Assembly: GCA_009773375.1 (NCBI GenBank)
Contig: WRPH01000008.1
Location: forward strand, 1-64,000
Length of the DNA: 64,000 bases
Origin: Paracoccaceae bacterium
Lineage (GTDB): Bacteria > Pseudomonadota > Alphaproteobacteria > Rhodobacterales > Rhodobacteraceae
Direction of reading: 5' to 3'
Shown: positions 19,008 through 27,348 of the stretch, piece by piece
How positions within the stretch are numbered: position 1 is the stretch's first letter
How the letters are laid out: each line of letters starts with the position of its first letter
Translations under genes and position numbers: made by a program
The notes under the pieces: generated by a model
Told to the model about the DNA's origin: nothing
The model's database searches: none
Seen by the model: the letters and a program-made list of their open reading frames with translations, nothing else

Positions 19008-19049
19008 CGATTTTTGCAAAAAATCGGGACGGAAAATCTGCATTTTCCG
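19008..19049. terminator. Tandem twin hairpin between convergent genes
   Basis: CGATTTTT/AAAAATCG (19008-19015 with 19019-19026) is followed three bases later by CGGAAAAT/ATTTTCCG (19030-19037 with 19042-19049). It separates the esterase (plus) from the cytochrome b561 gene (minus) and copies the arrangement at 15228-15269. Confidence 0.7.
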
Positions 19050-19071
19050 CCCTGTTTCACCGAGGCCGGGG

Positions 19072-19560
19072 TTAATCCAACGGACGTTTCATCCGCAGCA
19101 GCAATCCGTCTTTAAGCACGAACTGATGGAACAGCGAGGCCGCCACATGGCCCGCCACCAGCAAGATCAGCAGCGGCTTGAAGATTTCGTGCACCTCGGC
19201 AGCGGCCTCTATGCCGCCATACCACGCTGCACGCCCGGTTGCGGGTGCCAGCACCATCAGCACATAAAGCCCGATATGGCCCCATACTGCTGCTTTCATC
19301 ATCAGCGGCGACCCCGCCGGGGTTTCCGGCACGCCGCGCGTCCGGCGCAAGGCCAGCCGCCACACCACCAGCAGCAGCACCGCTGCCCCGGTCAGAATAT
19401 GCGCCCAGACCATGGCGCCCATCTGCGGCACGGCGCCTTCTTCGACCGCCTCCCAGGCCTCGCCCATGGACTCGCCGAAAATCAGCTGAAAAACGATCAG
19501 AACGGCCACCGCCCAATGCAGACCGATCTGAGTCACCGAATAACCTCTGCGTGCGGACAT
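19072..19560 (-). CDS. Cytochrome b561
   Basis: About 162 residues. A four-helix membrane protein of the prokaryotic CybB/b561 family, passing electrons between quinol and periplasmic or membrane partners. Candidate haem-ligand histidines are in IGLHWAVAVL (~15), WAHILTG (~55), WGHIGLYVL (~95) and AGHVAASLFHQF (~140). The ATG at 19560 has AGGAG six bases upstream; an in-frame TTG five codons earlier is unlikely. It follows the 58-residue protein gene by 67 bp on the same strand and may share its FNR-type promoter. Confidence 0.88.
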   Translation of the reverse strand: MSARRGYSVTQIGLHWAVAVLIVFQLIFGESMGEAWEAVEEGAVPQMGAMVWAHILTGAAVLLLVVWRLALRRTRGVPETPAGSPLMMKAAVWGHIGLYVLMVLAPATGRAAWYGGIEAAAEVHEIFKPLLILLVAGHVAASLFHQFVLKDGLLLRMKRPLD

Positions 19561-19627
19561 TTGCTTCTCCTGCAAAATAGGTCATGATTTTCGCAGGATA
19601 GCCGATACCCTGCGCGGCTGTCAGGCC

Positions 19628-19804
19628 TTACTCCAACTGCCTGGCGACAAACCACGACACCGGAATCGCCAGCACAAACCCGACGGCGGCGGCGATCACA
19701 ATCGGCTGCAACGTACCGTAACCTGTGGTCAGGGCGATCACCACGCCCACCCCCATCAGGGTGGTTGCGATCATAGAAAACAGCGTCATCATCAAACGAG
19801 ACAT
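19628..19804 (-). CDS. 58-residue membrane protein
   Basis: 58 residues with two hydrophobic helices (~5-27 and ~32-54), beginning MSRLMMTLFSMI and ending WFVARQLE. Homologues in Rhodobacteraceae are often mislabelled as CTP synthetase, which this cannot be given its size. The ATG at 19804 has AGGAG seven bases upstream. A promoter can be drawn on the minus strand: an FNR-type box centred at 19866.5, then TATTCT at 19833-19838. The predicted start point is near 19826, placing the box at about -41. This implies anoxic induction. Confidence 0.75.
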   Translation of the reverse strand: MSRLMMTLFSMIATTLMGVGVVIALTTGYGTLQPIVIAAAVGFVLAIPVSWFVARQLE

Positions 19805-19859
19805 CTTCCGGCTCCTGGCTAAAAACAGCGCCAGAATAGCTGACTGGTGATGGCGCGCC

Positions 19860-19873
19860 TTGATCCGGGTCAA
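19860..19873 (-). promoter_or_regulatory. FNR/FnrL-type binding site
   Basis: On the minus strand the site reads TTGAC-CCGG-ATCAA, matching the FNR-family consensus TTGAY-N4-RTCAA. It is 63 bp before the ATG of the 58-residue protein and correctly spaced from a TATTCT -10 element for class II activation. Which Fnr/Crp paralogue binds cannot be told from sequence. Confidence 0.7.
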
Positions 19874-19896
19874 ACACATTGCTGTTAAAGAATATA

Positions 19897-19927
19897 AAAT
19901 CGGGGCGTCTGGCGAACGCCCCGATTT
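19897..19927 (-). terminator. Terminator of the thu operon
   Basis: A perfect 12-bp stem (AAATCGGGGCGT at 19897-19908 with 19916-19927) with a 7-nt loop, followed on the minus strand by TTTATATT, 9 bp past the thuB stop. Confidence 0.85.
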
Positions 19928-19936
19928 CGGGTCGGA

Positions 19937-20995
19937 TCAAACCTTGAGGCTCAATCCGCCCTGTCCTGCCGATTGCTCGGCGCGGTCAAGCAGGCGTTGC
20001 AACGCCGCACCGCGGGCGAAGTCCGGGTCGGCCACGCCTTCGCCGCGAATGGCGGCGATGAAGCGCTGATAGATCGAGGCCAGAACCGGGGCATCCACAT
20101 CGTGCCATTCCGCCGCTTGCAGGTCAGGCGCAAGGCAGGCGCGCAGGCGGCTGACGTTGTTTTCGTAAGACACCTCCAGCCCGCCCTTGTCGCCATAGAT
20201 CCGCAAGCGCAGATCGTTCAGATGGCCGCTGGCAAAGCGCGTCGCCGCCACCGTGCCCAGCGCGCCGTTTTCCAGCACCACCTGCATGGTGGCGCTGTCA
20301 TTGGCATCCAACGGATATTCGCCAATCTGATCGCCCGGCACCTTGTGGAAAGTCGCCAGACGACACGACACCTCGGTCGCCGATTGCCCGGCGATAAAGG
20401 TCGCAAAATCAAGGATATGGATGCCAACATCGCCCAGCACGCCCTTGGAGCCGTGCTTGGTGGAAAGCCGCCACAGCCATTGGCTTTCGCGGTCCCAATG
20501 GCCCCAGGCCGGCTGGGTCAGCCAGCTTTGCAGGTAGCTGGCCTCAAAGTGCCGCACCTGTCCGATCGCGCCTTCGCGCACCATGGCCGCAGCTTTTTGC
20601 AAGGCGGCGACGTTGCGGTAAGACAGATTGACCATGTTCACCACGCCCGCCTTCGCAGCAGCATCCGCCATCGCGTCGGCGTCGGCCTCGTTCGTGGCGA
20701 GGGGCTTTTCGCACAGCACATGCTTGCCCGCCGCAAGGAAGGGCAGCGTGGTCGGGTAATGCGCGGCATCAGGGGTAACGTTGGTGACAGCGTCAAACTG
20801 CCCCCAGGCAATCGCCGCGTCAATCGAGCCGAAGCGGCCCGCAATGCCGTGGCGATCACAGAAAGCCGCCAGTTGGTCGGGGCGGGTATCGATGCCACCG
20901 ACCAGGGTAACACCCTCTATTTCCTTGAACTTTTCGGCATGGTTATTGGCCATGCCCCCCGTGCCAAGGATCAGCAGACGAACCGGGGCGGCCAT
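19937..20995 (-). CDS. thuB: Gfo/Idh/MocA oxidoreductase (ThuB-type)
   Basis: 352 residues. The N-terminal Rossmann domain has LILGTGGMANNH near residue 8 and the catalytic-type EKPLATN near residue 96; the C-terminal half is the alpha/beta oxidoreductase domain. In Sinorhizobium meliloti, ThuA and ThuB act together in converting trehalose and related disaccharides to the 3-keto form. Here thuB is the last gene of an operon with the same order as thuEFGKAB, and its ATG overlaps the thuA stop by one base. The exact disaccharide is inferred from that synteny. Confidence 0.85.
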   Translation of the reverse strand: MAAPVRLLILGTGGMANNHAEKFKEIEGVTLVGGIDTRPDQLAAFCDRHGIAGRFGSIDAAIAWGQFDAVTNVTPDAAHYPTTLPFLAAGKHVLCEKPLATNEADADAMADAAAKAGVVNMVNLSYRNVAALQKAAAMVREGAIGQVRHFEASYLQSWLTQPAWGHWDRESQWLWRLSTKHGSKGVLGDVGIHILDFATFIAGQSATEVSCRLATFHKVPGDQIGEYPLDANDSATMQVVLENGALGTVAATRFASGHLNDLRLRIYGDKGGLEVSYENNVSRLRACLAPDLQAAEWHDVDAPVLASIYQRFIAAIRGEGVADPDFARGAALQRLLDRAEQSAGQGGLSLKV

Positions 20996-21780
20996 CAGCG
21001 ATACCCCGCCTCGCCGTCCTGATGCAGGCGCGGGCCACGTTCGACAATCGGCTCCAGCGCTTCAGCAACGGTGCGGTTCGGGCCGTCATGCGGATCGGCG
21101 ATCCGGGCCTCGGGGTTATAGGCCCATTTCACCGCATTGGCGATCACCCGCTGCACATTGGCGTCGTGATAGGTCGGATAGGTTTCGTGACCGGGGCGGA
21201 AGTAGAAAATCTTGCCCGCACCGCGCTTGTAGGTCAGACCCGAGCGGAACACCTCGCCACCGGCAAACCAGCTGATGAACACGGTTTCCAGCGGTTCCGG
21301 CACGCCGAAGGGCTCGCCATACATTTCTTCATATTCCAGTTCGAAATGCTCGGGGATACCCGCGGCAATCGGGTGGTGGCGGCTGGTGACCCAAAGCCGC
21401 TCCCGCTCGCCCGCCTCGCGCCAATAGAGGTTGCAGGGCGCGCCCATCAACCGCTTGAACGGCTTGGAGAAATGCGCCGAGTGCAGGAAGATCACCCCCA
21501 TGCCGCCCCAGACCGCATCGCAGACCCGCTCGACGATCTCGTCCGCCACATCGCCGTGCGCGACATGGCCCCACCAGATCAGCACATCGGTTTCGGCCAG
21601 CTTTTCCTTGGTCAGCCCGTGTTCGGCATCTTGCAGCGTCACGGTGGTGGCGGTGATGCCCTTGTTGCCGTTCAGCGCGGCGGCGATGGTGCCGTGCATC
21701 AGCAGCGGGTAAATCTGGGCGACGATCTTGTTCTTGTGTTCATGGACGTTTTCGCCCCAAACGGTGACGCGGATGCTCAT
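20995..21780 (-). CDS. thuA: ThuA-domain protein, trehalose utilisation
   Basis: 261 residues. A class I glutamine-amidotransferase-like fold of the ThuA family: VTVWGENVHEH at the N-terminus, VLIWWGHVAHGDV near residue 85, GVIFLHSAHFSKPFK near 115, and RGAGKIFYFRPGHETYP near 205. ThuA works with the adjacent ThuB on 3-keto-disaccharides in rhizobia. It lies 63 bp after thuK and overlaps thuB by one base. Confidence 0.88.
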   Translation of the reverse strand: MSIRVTVWGENVHEHKNKIVAQIYPLLMHGTIAAALNGNKGITATTVTLQDAEHGLTKEKLAETDVLIWWGHVAHGDVADEIVERVCDAVWGGMGVIFLHSAHFSKPFKRLMGAPCNLYWREAGERERLWVTSRHHPIAAGIPEHFELEYEEMYGEPFGVPEPLETVFISWFAGGEVFRSGLTYKRGAGKIFYFRPGHETYPTYHDANVQRVIANAVKWAYNPEARIADPHDGPNRTVAEALEPIVERGPRLHQDGEAGYR

Positions 21781-21843
21781 GGCATGCTCCTTCGGAAGGT
21801 GCCGCGCCCCTTCAGGGACGCGACGGATGGGTGTTTGTTCAGA

Positions 21844-22848
21844 TCAACGGATCGGTTTGCCGTTCGCGTCGAATTTATGCAGCGCGCCAGCCTTGGCGGC
21901 CAGTTGCACATGGTCGCCGACCTTCATCGCCAGCTTGCCTTCGCGGCGCACGATCAGCGGCTCATCGCTGCCGACCTCGACGAACAGGTAGTTGTCCGAG
22001 CCAAGGTCTTCGGCATGCACCACATGGCCCGCCCATTCGCCGCCCGCATCGACCACGTCGATATGTTCCGACCGGATGCCCAGCGTGGTGCACCCGTGAT
22101 CGGCAGCGAATTTGCCGGTCAGGAAGTTCATCTTCGGGCTACCGATGAAGCCCGCGACAAAGATCGAGTTCGGGCGTTCATACAGTTCGGCGGGGGTGCC
22201 GACCTGTTCCAGCTTGCCATCGCGCAGCACGGCGATACGGTCGGCCAGTGTCATGGCTTCGACCTGATCATGCGTCACATAGATCATCGTCACGTCAGAC
22301 ATTGAATGGTGCAGCTTGGCGATTTCCAACCGGGTCTGCACCCGCAAGGCGGCGTCCAGGTTTGACAGCGGTTCGTCAAACAGGAACACCCGCGGATCAC
22401 GCACAATCGCGCGGCCGATGGCGACGCGCTGACGCTGACCGCCGGAAAGCTGCTTGGGCAGACGATCCAGCAGGTGATCAATCTGCAGCAGTTTCGCCGC
22501 CTCCATCACCCGCTTTTTCATATCTTCCGGGCTGGCTTTCGCCAGTTTCATCCCGAAGGCCATGTTGTCGTAGACCGTCATATGCGGATACAAAGCATAG
22601 GATTGGAACACCATCGCGATGCCGCGCTGCGATGGCAGCACGTTGTTGACGCGCTCGGCGTCAAACAGCATGTCACCCGAGGTGATTTCCTCCAGCCCCG
22701 AAATCAGCCGCAACAGGGTGGATTTGCCGCAGCCCGACGGGCCGACAAACACCATGAATTCGCCCTTCTCGATGGTCAGGTCGATGCCCTTGATCACGTC
22801 TACCGCGCCGTAGGACTTCTTGACGTTTTTCAGTTCAATTTTTGCCAT
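21844..22848 (-). CDS. thuK: Sugar ABC transporter ATPase (ThuK/UgpC type)
   Basis: 334 residues. One nucleotide-binding domain: Walker [10 protein letters not shown] near residue 37, ABC signature [10 protein letters not shown] near 134, Walker [12 protein letters not shown], then a C-terminal TOBE/MalK-like regulatory domain from ~235. It energises the ThuFG permease. ATPases of this class can be shared between several CUT1 sugar transporters. Confidence 0.93.
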   Translation of the reverse strand: MAKIELKNVKKSYGAVDVIKGIDLTIEKGEFMVFVGPSGCGKSTLLRLISGLEEITSGDMLFDAERVNNVLPSQRGIAMVFQSYALYPHMTVYDNMAFGMKLAKASPEDMKKRVMEAAKLLQIDHLLDRLPKQLSGGQRQRVAIGRAIVRDPRVFLFDEPLSNLDAALRVQTRLEIAKLHHSMSDVTMIYVTHDQVEAMTLADRIAVLRDGKLEQVGTPAELYERPNSIFVAGFIGSPKMNFLTGKFAADHGCTTLGIRSEHIDVVDAGGEWAGHVVHAEDLGSDNYLFVEVGSDEPLIVRREGKLAMKVGDHVQLAAKAGALHKFDANGKPIR

Positions 22849-22851
22849 TTT

Positions 22852-23685
22852 TTAGCCCTTCACGCCGCCAGCGGTAAGACCCGCCACGATTTTGCGTTGG
22901 AAGATGAGAACAAGGATGATCAGCGGCACCGTCACGATAACGCTTGCGGCCATGATCGGGCCCCACGGAATTTCCTGCACCGAAGCGCCCGACAGCATCG
23001 CAATCGCCACCGGAGTCGTGCGGGTGATTTCCTGCGAGGTGAAGGTCAGCGCGAACAGGAATTCGTTCCACGCCCCGATGAAGGCCAGAAGGCCGGTCGT
23101 CACCAAAGCCGGCCAGAGCAGCGGCAGAAACACCTTGGTGATGATCACCCACGGCGTTGCGCCATCGACAATCGCCGCCTCTTCAATCTCGACCGGAAGA
23201 TCGCGCATGAAGGTGGTCAGCACCCAGACGGTGAACGGCAGCGTGAAAATGGTGTAAGACAGGATCAGCGCCCAAGGCGTGTTGAACAGGTTGAGAAACT
23301 TGATCAACTCGAACAGGCCCGCCAGCACGGCGATTTGCGGAAACATCGACACCGCAAGGATTGTCATCAGCAACAGCCCCCGCCCCCGGAACCGCACCCG
23401 CGCCAAGGCATAGGATGCCGTCACCGCCAACAGTAGTGCAAAGCACACCGTTACCGTGGCAATGAATACCGAGTTCAGGATATTGCGCGGGAAGGTCCGC
23501 CCGCCCAACACGGACTGATAGTTGCTCCAATCAAACACCGGCGGGAAATAGTTGATTTCAAACAACCGGGTGCCAGTGGCGAACGAGGTCACAATCGCAT
23601 AGTAGAACGGAAACACCGAGAAGACGACGATCACCACCACCAGCGCGTAAAAAGCGATTTTTTTCAGTAGCTTGTTGCCGCTCAT
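22852..23685 (-). CDS. thuG: Sugar ABC transporter permease (MalG/ThuG type)
   Basis: 277 residues with six predicted membrane helices. The cytoplasmic EAA coupling loop is visible as EEAAIVDGATPWVI near residue 180. CUT1-family inner-membrane component; its ATG overlaps the thuF stop by four bases (ATGA). Confidence 0.92.
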   Translation of the reverse strand: MSGNKLLKKIAFYALVVVIVVFSVFPFYYAIVTSFATGTRLFEINYFPPVFDWSNYQSVLGGRTFPRNILNSVFIATVTVCFALLLAVTASYALARVRFRGRGLLLMTILAVSMFPQIAVLAGLFELIKFLNLFNTPWALILSYTIFTLPFTVWVLTTFMRDLPVEIEEAAIVDGATPWVIITKVFLPLLWPALVTTGLLAFIGAWNEFLFALTFTSQEITRTTPVAIAMLSGASVQEIPWGPIMAASVIVTVPLIILVLIFQRKIVAGLTAGGVKG

Positions 23686-24650
23686 TTGCCGCTCTCCCCG
23701 CTCAGGTCCACTTTGCCCAGCCAGATATACAGCGACACGAACACCGCCAGGATCGCGAACAGCAGCGTCGACTGCGCCGAGCCGTAAGCGAATTTATCGA
23801 AATCAATCAGGTTTTCCCGGCTGATCACCGACATTGTTTTGGTCGCAGCCGAGTTCGGCGTCAGCACATAGATCAGGTCGAACACCCGCAGCGCGTCCAG
23901 CATGCGGAAGATCACCGCCACCATCAGCGCCGGGCGGATCAGCGGCAGGGTGATCTTGAAGAACACCTTCACCGGATGGATGCCGTCAATCTTGGCGGCC
24001 TCGTAAATGTCACGCGGCACCATTTGCAGACCGGCAAGGCACAACAGCGCCATGAACGGCGTGGTTTTCCAGATGTCCACCATCAGCACCGCATACATCG
24101 CGGTATCGGTGTTGGCGGTCCAGGCGATCTTTTGTTCCAGCAAGCCCAACTTCATGCCGATGTCATTGATGATGCCGTATTGGTCGTTCAGCATCCACGC
24201 CCACATCTTGGCCGAAACGATGGTCGGGATCGCCCAAGGGATCAGGATAGCCGCGCGGACAAAGCCGCGGCCCTTGAATTCGGCGTTCAGCACCAGCGCC
24301 ACGATCAGCCCCAGCACGGTTTCGCACAAGACCGAGGTGAACGAGAATTTCACCGTGTTCCAGACGGCGTTCCACCACGCCGGGTCCACCAGCGTGCCGC
24401 GGTAGATCACCTTGCCGGAGTCCAGCGTGCGGATCTTCAGGTAATTGTCAAAGCCAATCCATTTGCCCGCATAGAGATTGTTCAGCGAGGTGTCGGTCAG
24501 CGAGAACCAGATCGTTCTCAGCAATGGCCAGGCTGCGACGCAGAACAGCGCCAGCAACATCGGTGCCAGGAACCAGAAAGCCGCACGCTGGCGCTGCTGT
24601 TGCAGGCTCAGGCTGCTTTCTTGCCCAATGGCAGGTTTCGCAACTGTCAT
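23682..24650 (-). CDS. thuF: Sugar ABC transporter permease (MalF/ThuF type)
   Basis: 322 residues, about six to seven membrane helices after a Gln-rich N-terminus (LQQQRQRAAFW). The EAA loop YEAAKIDGIHPVKVF is near residue 218. It pairs with ThuG to form the channel. The ATG is preceded by GGGGGAAA. A stem-loop at 24699-24747 separates it from the binding-protein gene. Confidence 0.92.
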   Translation of the reverse strand: MTVAKPAIGQESSLSLQQQRQRAAFWFLAPMLLALFCVAAWPLLRTIWFSLTDTSLNNLYAGKWIGFDNYLKIRTLDSGKVIYRGTLVDPAWWNAVWNTVKFSFTSVLCETVLGLIVALVLNAEFKGRGFVRAAILIPWAIPTIVSAKMWAWMLNDQYGIINDIGMKLGLLEQKIAWTANTDTAMYAVLMVDIWKTTPFMALLCLAGLQMVPRDIYEAAKIDGIHPVKVFFKITLPLIRPALMVAVIFRMLDALRVFDLIYVLTPNSAATKTMSVISRENLIDFDKFAYGSAQSTLLFAILAVFVSLYIWLGKVDLSGESGK

Positions 24651-24698
24651 GATTTCCCCCTTGAAACGACCCCGCTCCTTCAGGGTCGAGAAACAAGA

Positions 24699-24747
24699 AT
24701 GGGCGGCGGGTGAACCGGTTTGATTGCCAAACGTCCCCGCCGCCCAT
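24699..24747 (-). other. Stem-loop between thuE and thuF
   Basis: A 12-bp GC-rich stem (24699-24710 ATGGGCGGCGGG with 24736-24747) and an inner GTTTG/CAAAC pair (24718-24722 with 24728-24732) lie just past the thuE stop. Such hairpins protect the binding-protein mRNA 3' end and let it outnumber the permease message. No T-tract follows, so partial read-through is expected. Confidence 0.65.
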
Positions 24748-24775
24748 CCTCAAGGCGTGCCCGTGGTCGGGAGGA

Positions 24776-26056
24776 TTACCAGGCGTCGCCCTTCAGCTCG
24801 GTCAGGTCAGCTTCCAGCATTTCCAGATTTTCGGCAGCGGTGCCATTGCCCGACAGGGTTTGGTGCACAGCCGACCAGAACTTCGAGGACACTTCGTTGT
24901 ATTTGCCCAAAGTCGGGGCAGACGGGCGCGGAACAGCGTTCAGAAACACGTCCTTCCACTGCGGGATGATGGGCTGCGCGGCGCCGATCTCGGCGTCATC
25001 ATACAGCGCCACGATGGTCGGCAGGTTAGATTCTGCCAAAGCGCGGGCCTTTTGCGCCTCGGGGCCAGCCAGATACATCGCCAGGCTGACAGCGGCTTCC
25101 TGATGCGCCGAATACTTCGACACCGCCACGTTCCAGCCGCCCAGCGTTGCCGCCGAGGTGTCGCCTTCCTTGCCAACCGGCAAAGTGGTGACGCCGAACA
25201 GGTCCTTCACCGCAGAGTCGTTGCCATTGCCCAGCGTGTAGGCATAGGGCCAGTTGCGCATGAAGGCGGCATTGCCGGTCTGCCAGACGCCACGGGCTTC
25301 TTCTTCCTGATAAGCCAGAACGCCTTGGGGCGAGATGGTGCCAACCCAGGATTTGGCTTCTTCCAAAGCCGCGACAGCGTTGGGATTGTTGATCGAGATA
25401 GTGCCATCGGGTTCAACAATCTGACCGCCGCCATGCGACTTGACCCATTCCAGCGCATCGCAGGTCAGGCCTTCATAGGCGTTGCCCTGCCAGACGAAGC
25501 CGTGGAAATCGCCCTTGCCAGCAGCGCGCTCGCCGTCCTGAATAACCTTGGCACCAGCGGCGAGTTCAGACCAGGTTTTCGGCACGGCGACGCCGTATTT
25601 CTCCAGCAGATCCTTGCGGTAATACAGTGCCGGCGCGTCGGTGAACAACGGCAGCGCCACCAGCTTGCCGTTCACGGTCTGCGACTGGATGATCGACGGG
25701 AAGTGGGTCGGCGCCAGATCCTTGGCGGCTTCGGTCAGATCAACGAAGTGGTCGGCCAGCTGCGGTGCCCAGATCACGTCGGTCTGATACAGGTCGATGT
25801 CGGTCGCCCCAGCGGCCAGCCAGAGGCGGTATTGGCCAAACTGGTCGGTGGTCGAAGCCGGCATCGGCACCAGCGTCACCTTGTGGCCGGTGGCTTCTTC
25901 CCACGGCTTTACCAGCATGGCGAAGTTTTCAACGGCGTTGCCAACAGCGCCCGATACATAGAACAGCTCGTCGGCCAGCACCGGAGTGCTCAAAGCGCTG
26001 ACGATTGCCATAGCCGCAGCCGAACGCAAAGCGCGGCCCCTGAATCCATAGGACAT
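24776..26056 (-). CDS. thuE: Periplasmic sugar-binding protein (ThuE type)
   Basis: About 426 residues. A signal peptide occupies residues 1-30 (RSAAAMAIVSALSTPVLADE, cleavage after VLA). The mature part is a family-1 (MalE-like) binding protein with VPMPASTTDQFGQYRLWLAAGATDIDLYQ near residue 65, shown in pieces, and LPLFTDAPALYYRKD. The ATG at 26056 has GGGAGGAAA upstream; the longer open frame lacks a signal sequence. It is the first gene of the thu operon. The likely ligands are trehalose or other alpha-disaccharides, inferred from the operon. Confidence 0.9.
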   Translation of the reverse strand: MSYGFRGRALRSAAAMAIVSALSTPVLADELFYVSGAVGNAVENFAMLVKPWEEATGHKVTLVPMPASTTDQFGQYRLWLAAGATDIDLYQTDVIWAPQLADHFVDLTEAAKDLAPTHFPSIIQSQTVNGKLVALPLFTDAPALYYRKDLLEKYGVAVPKTWSELAAGAKVIQDGERAAGKGDFHGFVWQGNAYEGLTCDALEWVKSHGGGQIVEPDGTISINNPNAVAALEEAKSWVGTISPQGVLAYQEEEARGVWQTGNAAFMRNWPYAYTLGNGNDSAVKDLFGVTTLPVGKEGDTSAATLGGWNVAVSKYSAHQEAAVSLAMYLAGPEAQKARALAESNLPTIVALYDDAEIGAAQPIIPQWKDVFLNAVPRPSAPTLGKYNEVSSKFWSAVHQTLSGNGTAAENLEMLEADLTELKGDAW

Positions 26057-26151
26057 GGATTTCCTCCCTGATGATTTTTGTTGCGCGAAGCCGCGCGTCC
26101 CTGTCTTAAAACGCCCCATTTTCCGTAACTTGCGAAACGGCCTCCCGAAGC

Positions 26152-26213
26152 GTTTGCGATGGTTTAGCGCAAACAGTGGCATTCCGTCAACGATTCTCGC
26201 CTCAAAGCGCTTT
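26152..26213 (-). promoter_or_regulatory. LacI-type operator and second dyad in the thu promoter
   Basis: AAAGCGCTTT at 26204-26213, in the context CAAAGCGCTTTC, is one base from the LacI-family consensus GAAAGCGCTTTC. About 30 bp nearer to thuE, GTTTGCG (26152-26158) and CGCAAAC (26168-26174) form a second dyad with a 9-bp spacer. A possible -35 TTGACG lies at 26185-26190. In S. meliloti a LacI-family ThuR controls thuEFGKAB; no thuR is present beside this copy. Confidence 0.5.
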
Positions 26214-27047
26214 CAAATCTTGCGTCATTCCGGTCGAAAATGACTGACGCACGGCACTACGACAATCCGTGACAGCCCAGGCAGTGCAATCGCAGCGCAT
26301 CAGGCAGTATCGCGCCACCGGCTGACCAGAAGGAGTGCAATACACTGTAATATATAAGTTTTTCAAAATATTCCCAGCAAAATAGCTACCAGGATCAGCC
26401 CGATCGCGCTGCAATGCAGCAGAAAAATTCAACCGGAAATGCGCCGGATCTTGAGAAATTTTACCGCCAAAATTATTGTTTGCGCTTTGAAAATTGCTGC
26501 CGCTGTCCGATCCGGGCAGCAAATACAGCGCAAAGCCATGACACCAGACAGTTGAACCGCGATCGCCTGACGCGGTAGCAGGGCCAACCTCGACTTTGCA
26601 TCAACCAGCCATCGCGTCGCCATATCGACCAACCGTCTGATCGGTGCCGCTGGAAAGATTGACGCTCAAGACCGGCACCCGGCAAAAGGTCATGCGACTG
26701 GCCACCGACGAATTTATCCGCCGCTTCCTGATCCAGCCCTGCCTGAAGGCTTCCACAGCATCCGGCATTACGGGCCGCTGGCCAGCGCCACACGCAAAGC
26801 GAAGATCCGGAACCTGATGATGAAACTGACGGTGCCAACCAGCCCAAGGCGACGGGCGACTGGTGCAGCCTTGGTCACCTGACCTACAGCGGCTTCCCTG
26901 CGCACGGCCACTGGCGCAAAACCATCGAAGCTTGCGTCAAAGGCGGGGTGGACCGCAGACCTCAACCGAGCAGGCCGTTGATAGGCGCGGAATCGCCTGC
27001 GATCTGCGCCAGAAAAAGGGGCGGTGCCTTGATCGAAACCGCGCCCG
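26214..27047. other. Non-coding, decayed region between two sugar loci
   Basis: About 830 bases with no intact gene. The part near 26330-26480 is unusually A/T-rich for this window (runs such as TAATATATAAG and TTTTTCAAAATATT). The central part carries the IS91-type transposase remnant. The rest, up to 27047, shows no reading frame I can support. Confidence 0.6.
26662..26820 (+). pseudogene. Remnant of an IS91-family transposase
   Basis: Two short pieces in different frames translate to one continuous family motif. Positions 26662-26733 give TLKTGTRQKVMRL followed by ATDEFIRRFLI. From 26739, in another frame, comes LPEGFHSIRHYGPLAS. IS91/IS801 Y2-transposases carry EFIRRFLLHVLPxGFHRIRHYG in this order, so a small indel near 26734-26740 breaks the frame. 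Both ends of the gene are missing. The element is dead and marks an old insertion between the two sugar operons. Confidence 0.75.
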
Positions 27048-27347
27048 TCATGCGACCCTCTCGGACAGCATGGAGAGTGGCCGGATTTCCACGGGACAGG
27101 CCAGCAACCGGTCAAGCTGCGAGAACAGCGGTTGCAGATGTGGCATCGCAAGATGCGCGTCCAAGGCGGCGCGGCTGGTCCAGTTTTCGTAGAACACGAA
27201 GACGCAGGGGTCGGCGGCATCAACGTGGAAGTCGTAGTTGACGCAACCGGTTTCAGCGCGGGTGGGGGCGACCTGAGCTTGCAACAGGGTTGCAAGCTCG
27301 GCGCGGGTTTCGGGGCGGGCGGTGACGGTGCCGATGATCGTATACAT
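27048..27347 (-). CDS. ABM-family protein (putative quinol monooxygenase-like)
   Basis: 99 residues. A ferredoxin-like antibiotic-biosynthesis-monooxygenase fold: IIGTVTARPETRAEL at the N-terminus, ETGCVNYDFHVD near residue 37, FVFYENWTSRAALDAHL near 50. Members are cofactor-free oxygenases or small-molecule binding proteins such as sugar mutarotase-like domains. It sits one base after the permease gene as the last gene of the sugar locus, so a role on the imported sugar or a keto-derivative is inferred, not shown. Confidence 0.8.
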   Translation of the reverse strand: MYTIIGTVTARPETRAELATLLQAQVAPTRAETGCVNYDFHVDAADPCVFVFYENWTSRAALDAHLAMPHLQPLFSQLDRLLACPVEIRPLSMLSERVA

Positions 27348-27348
27348 G

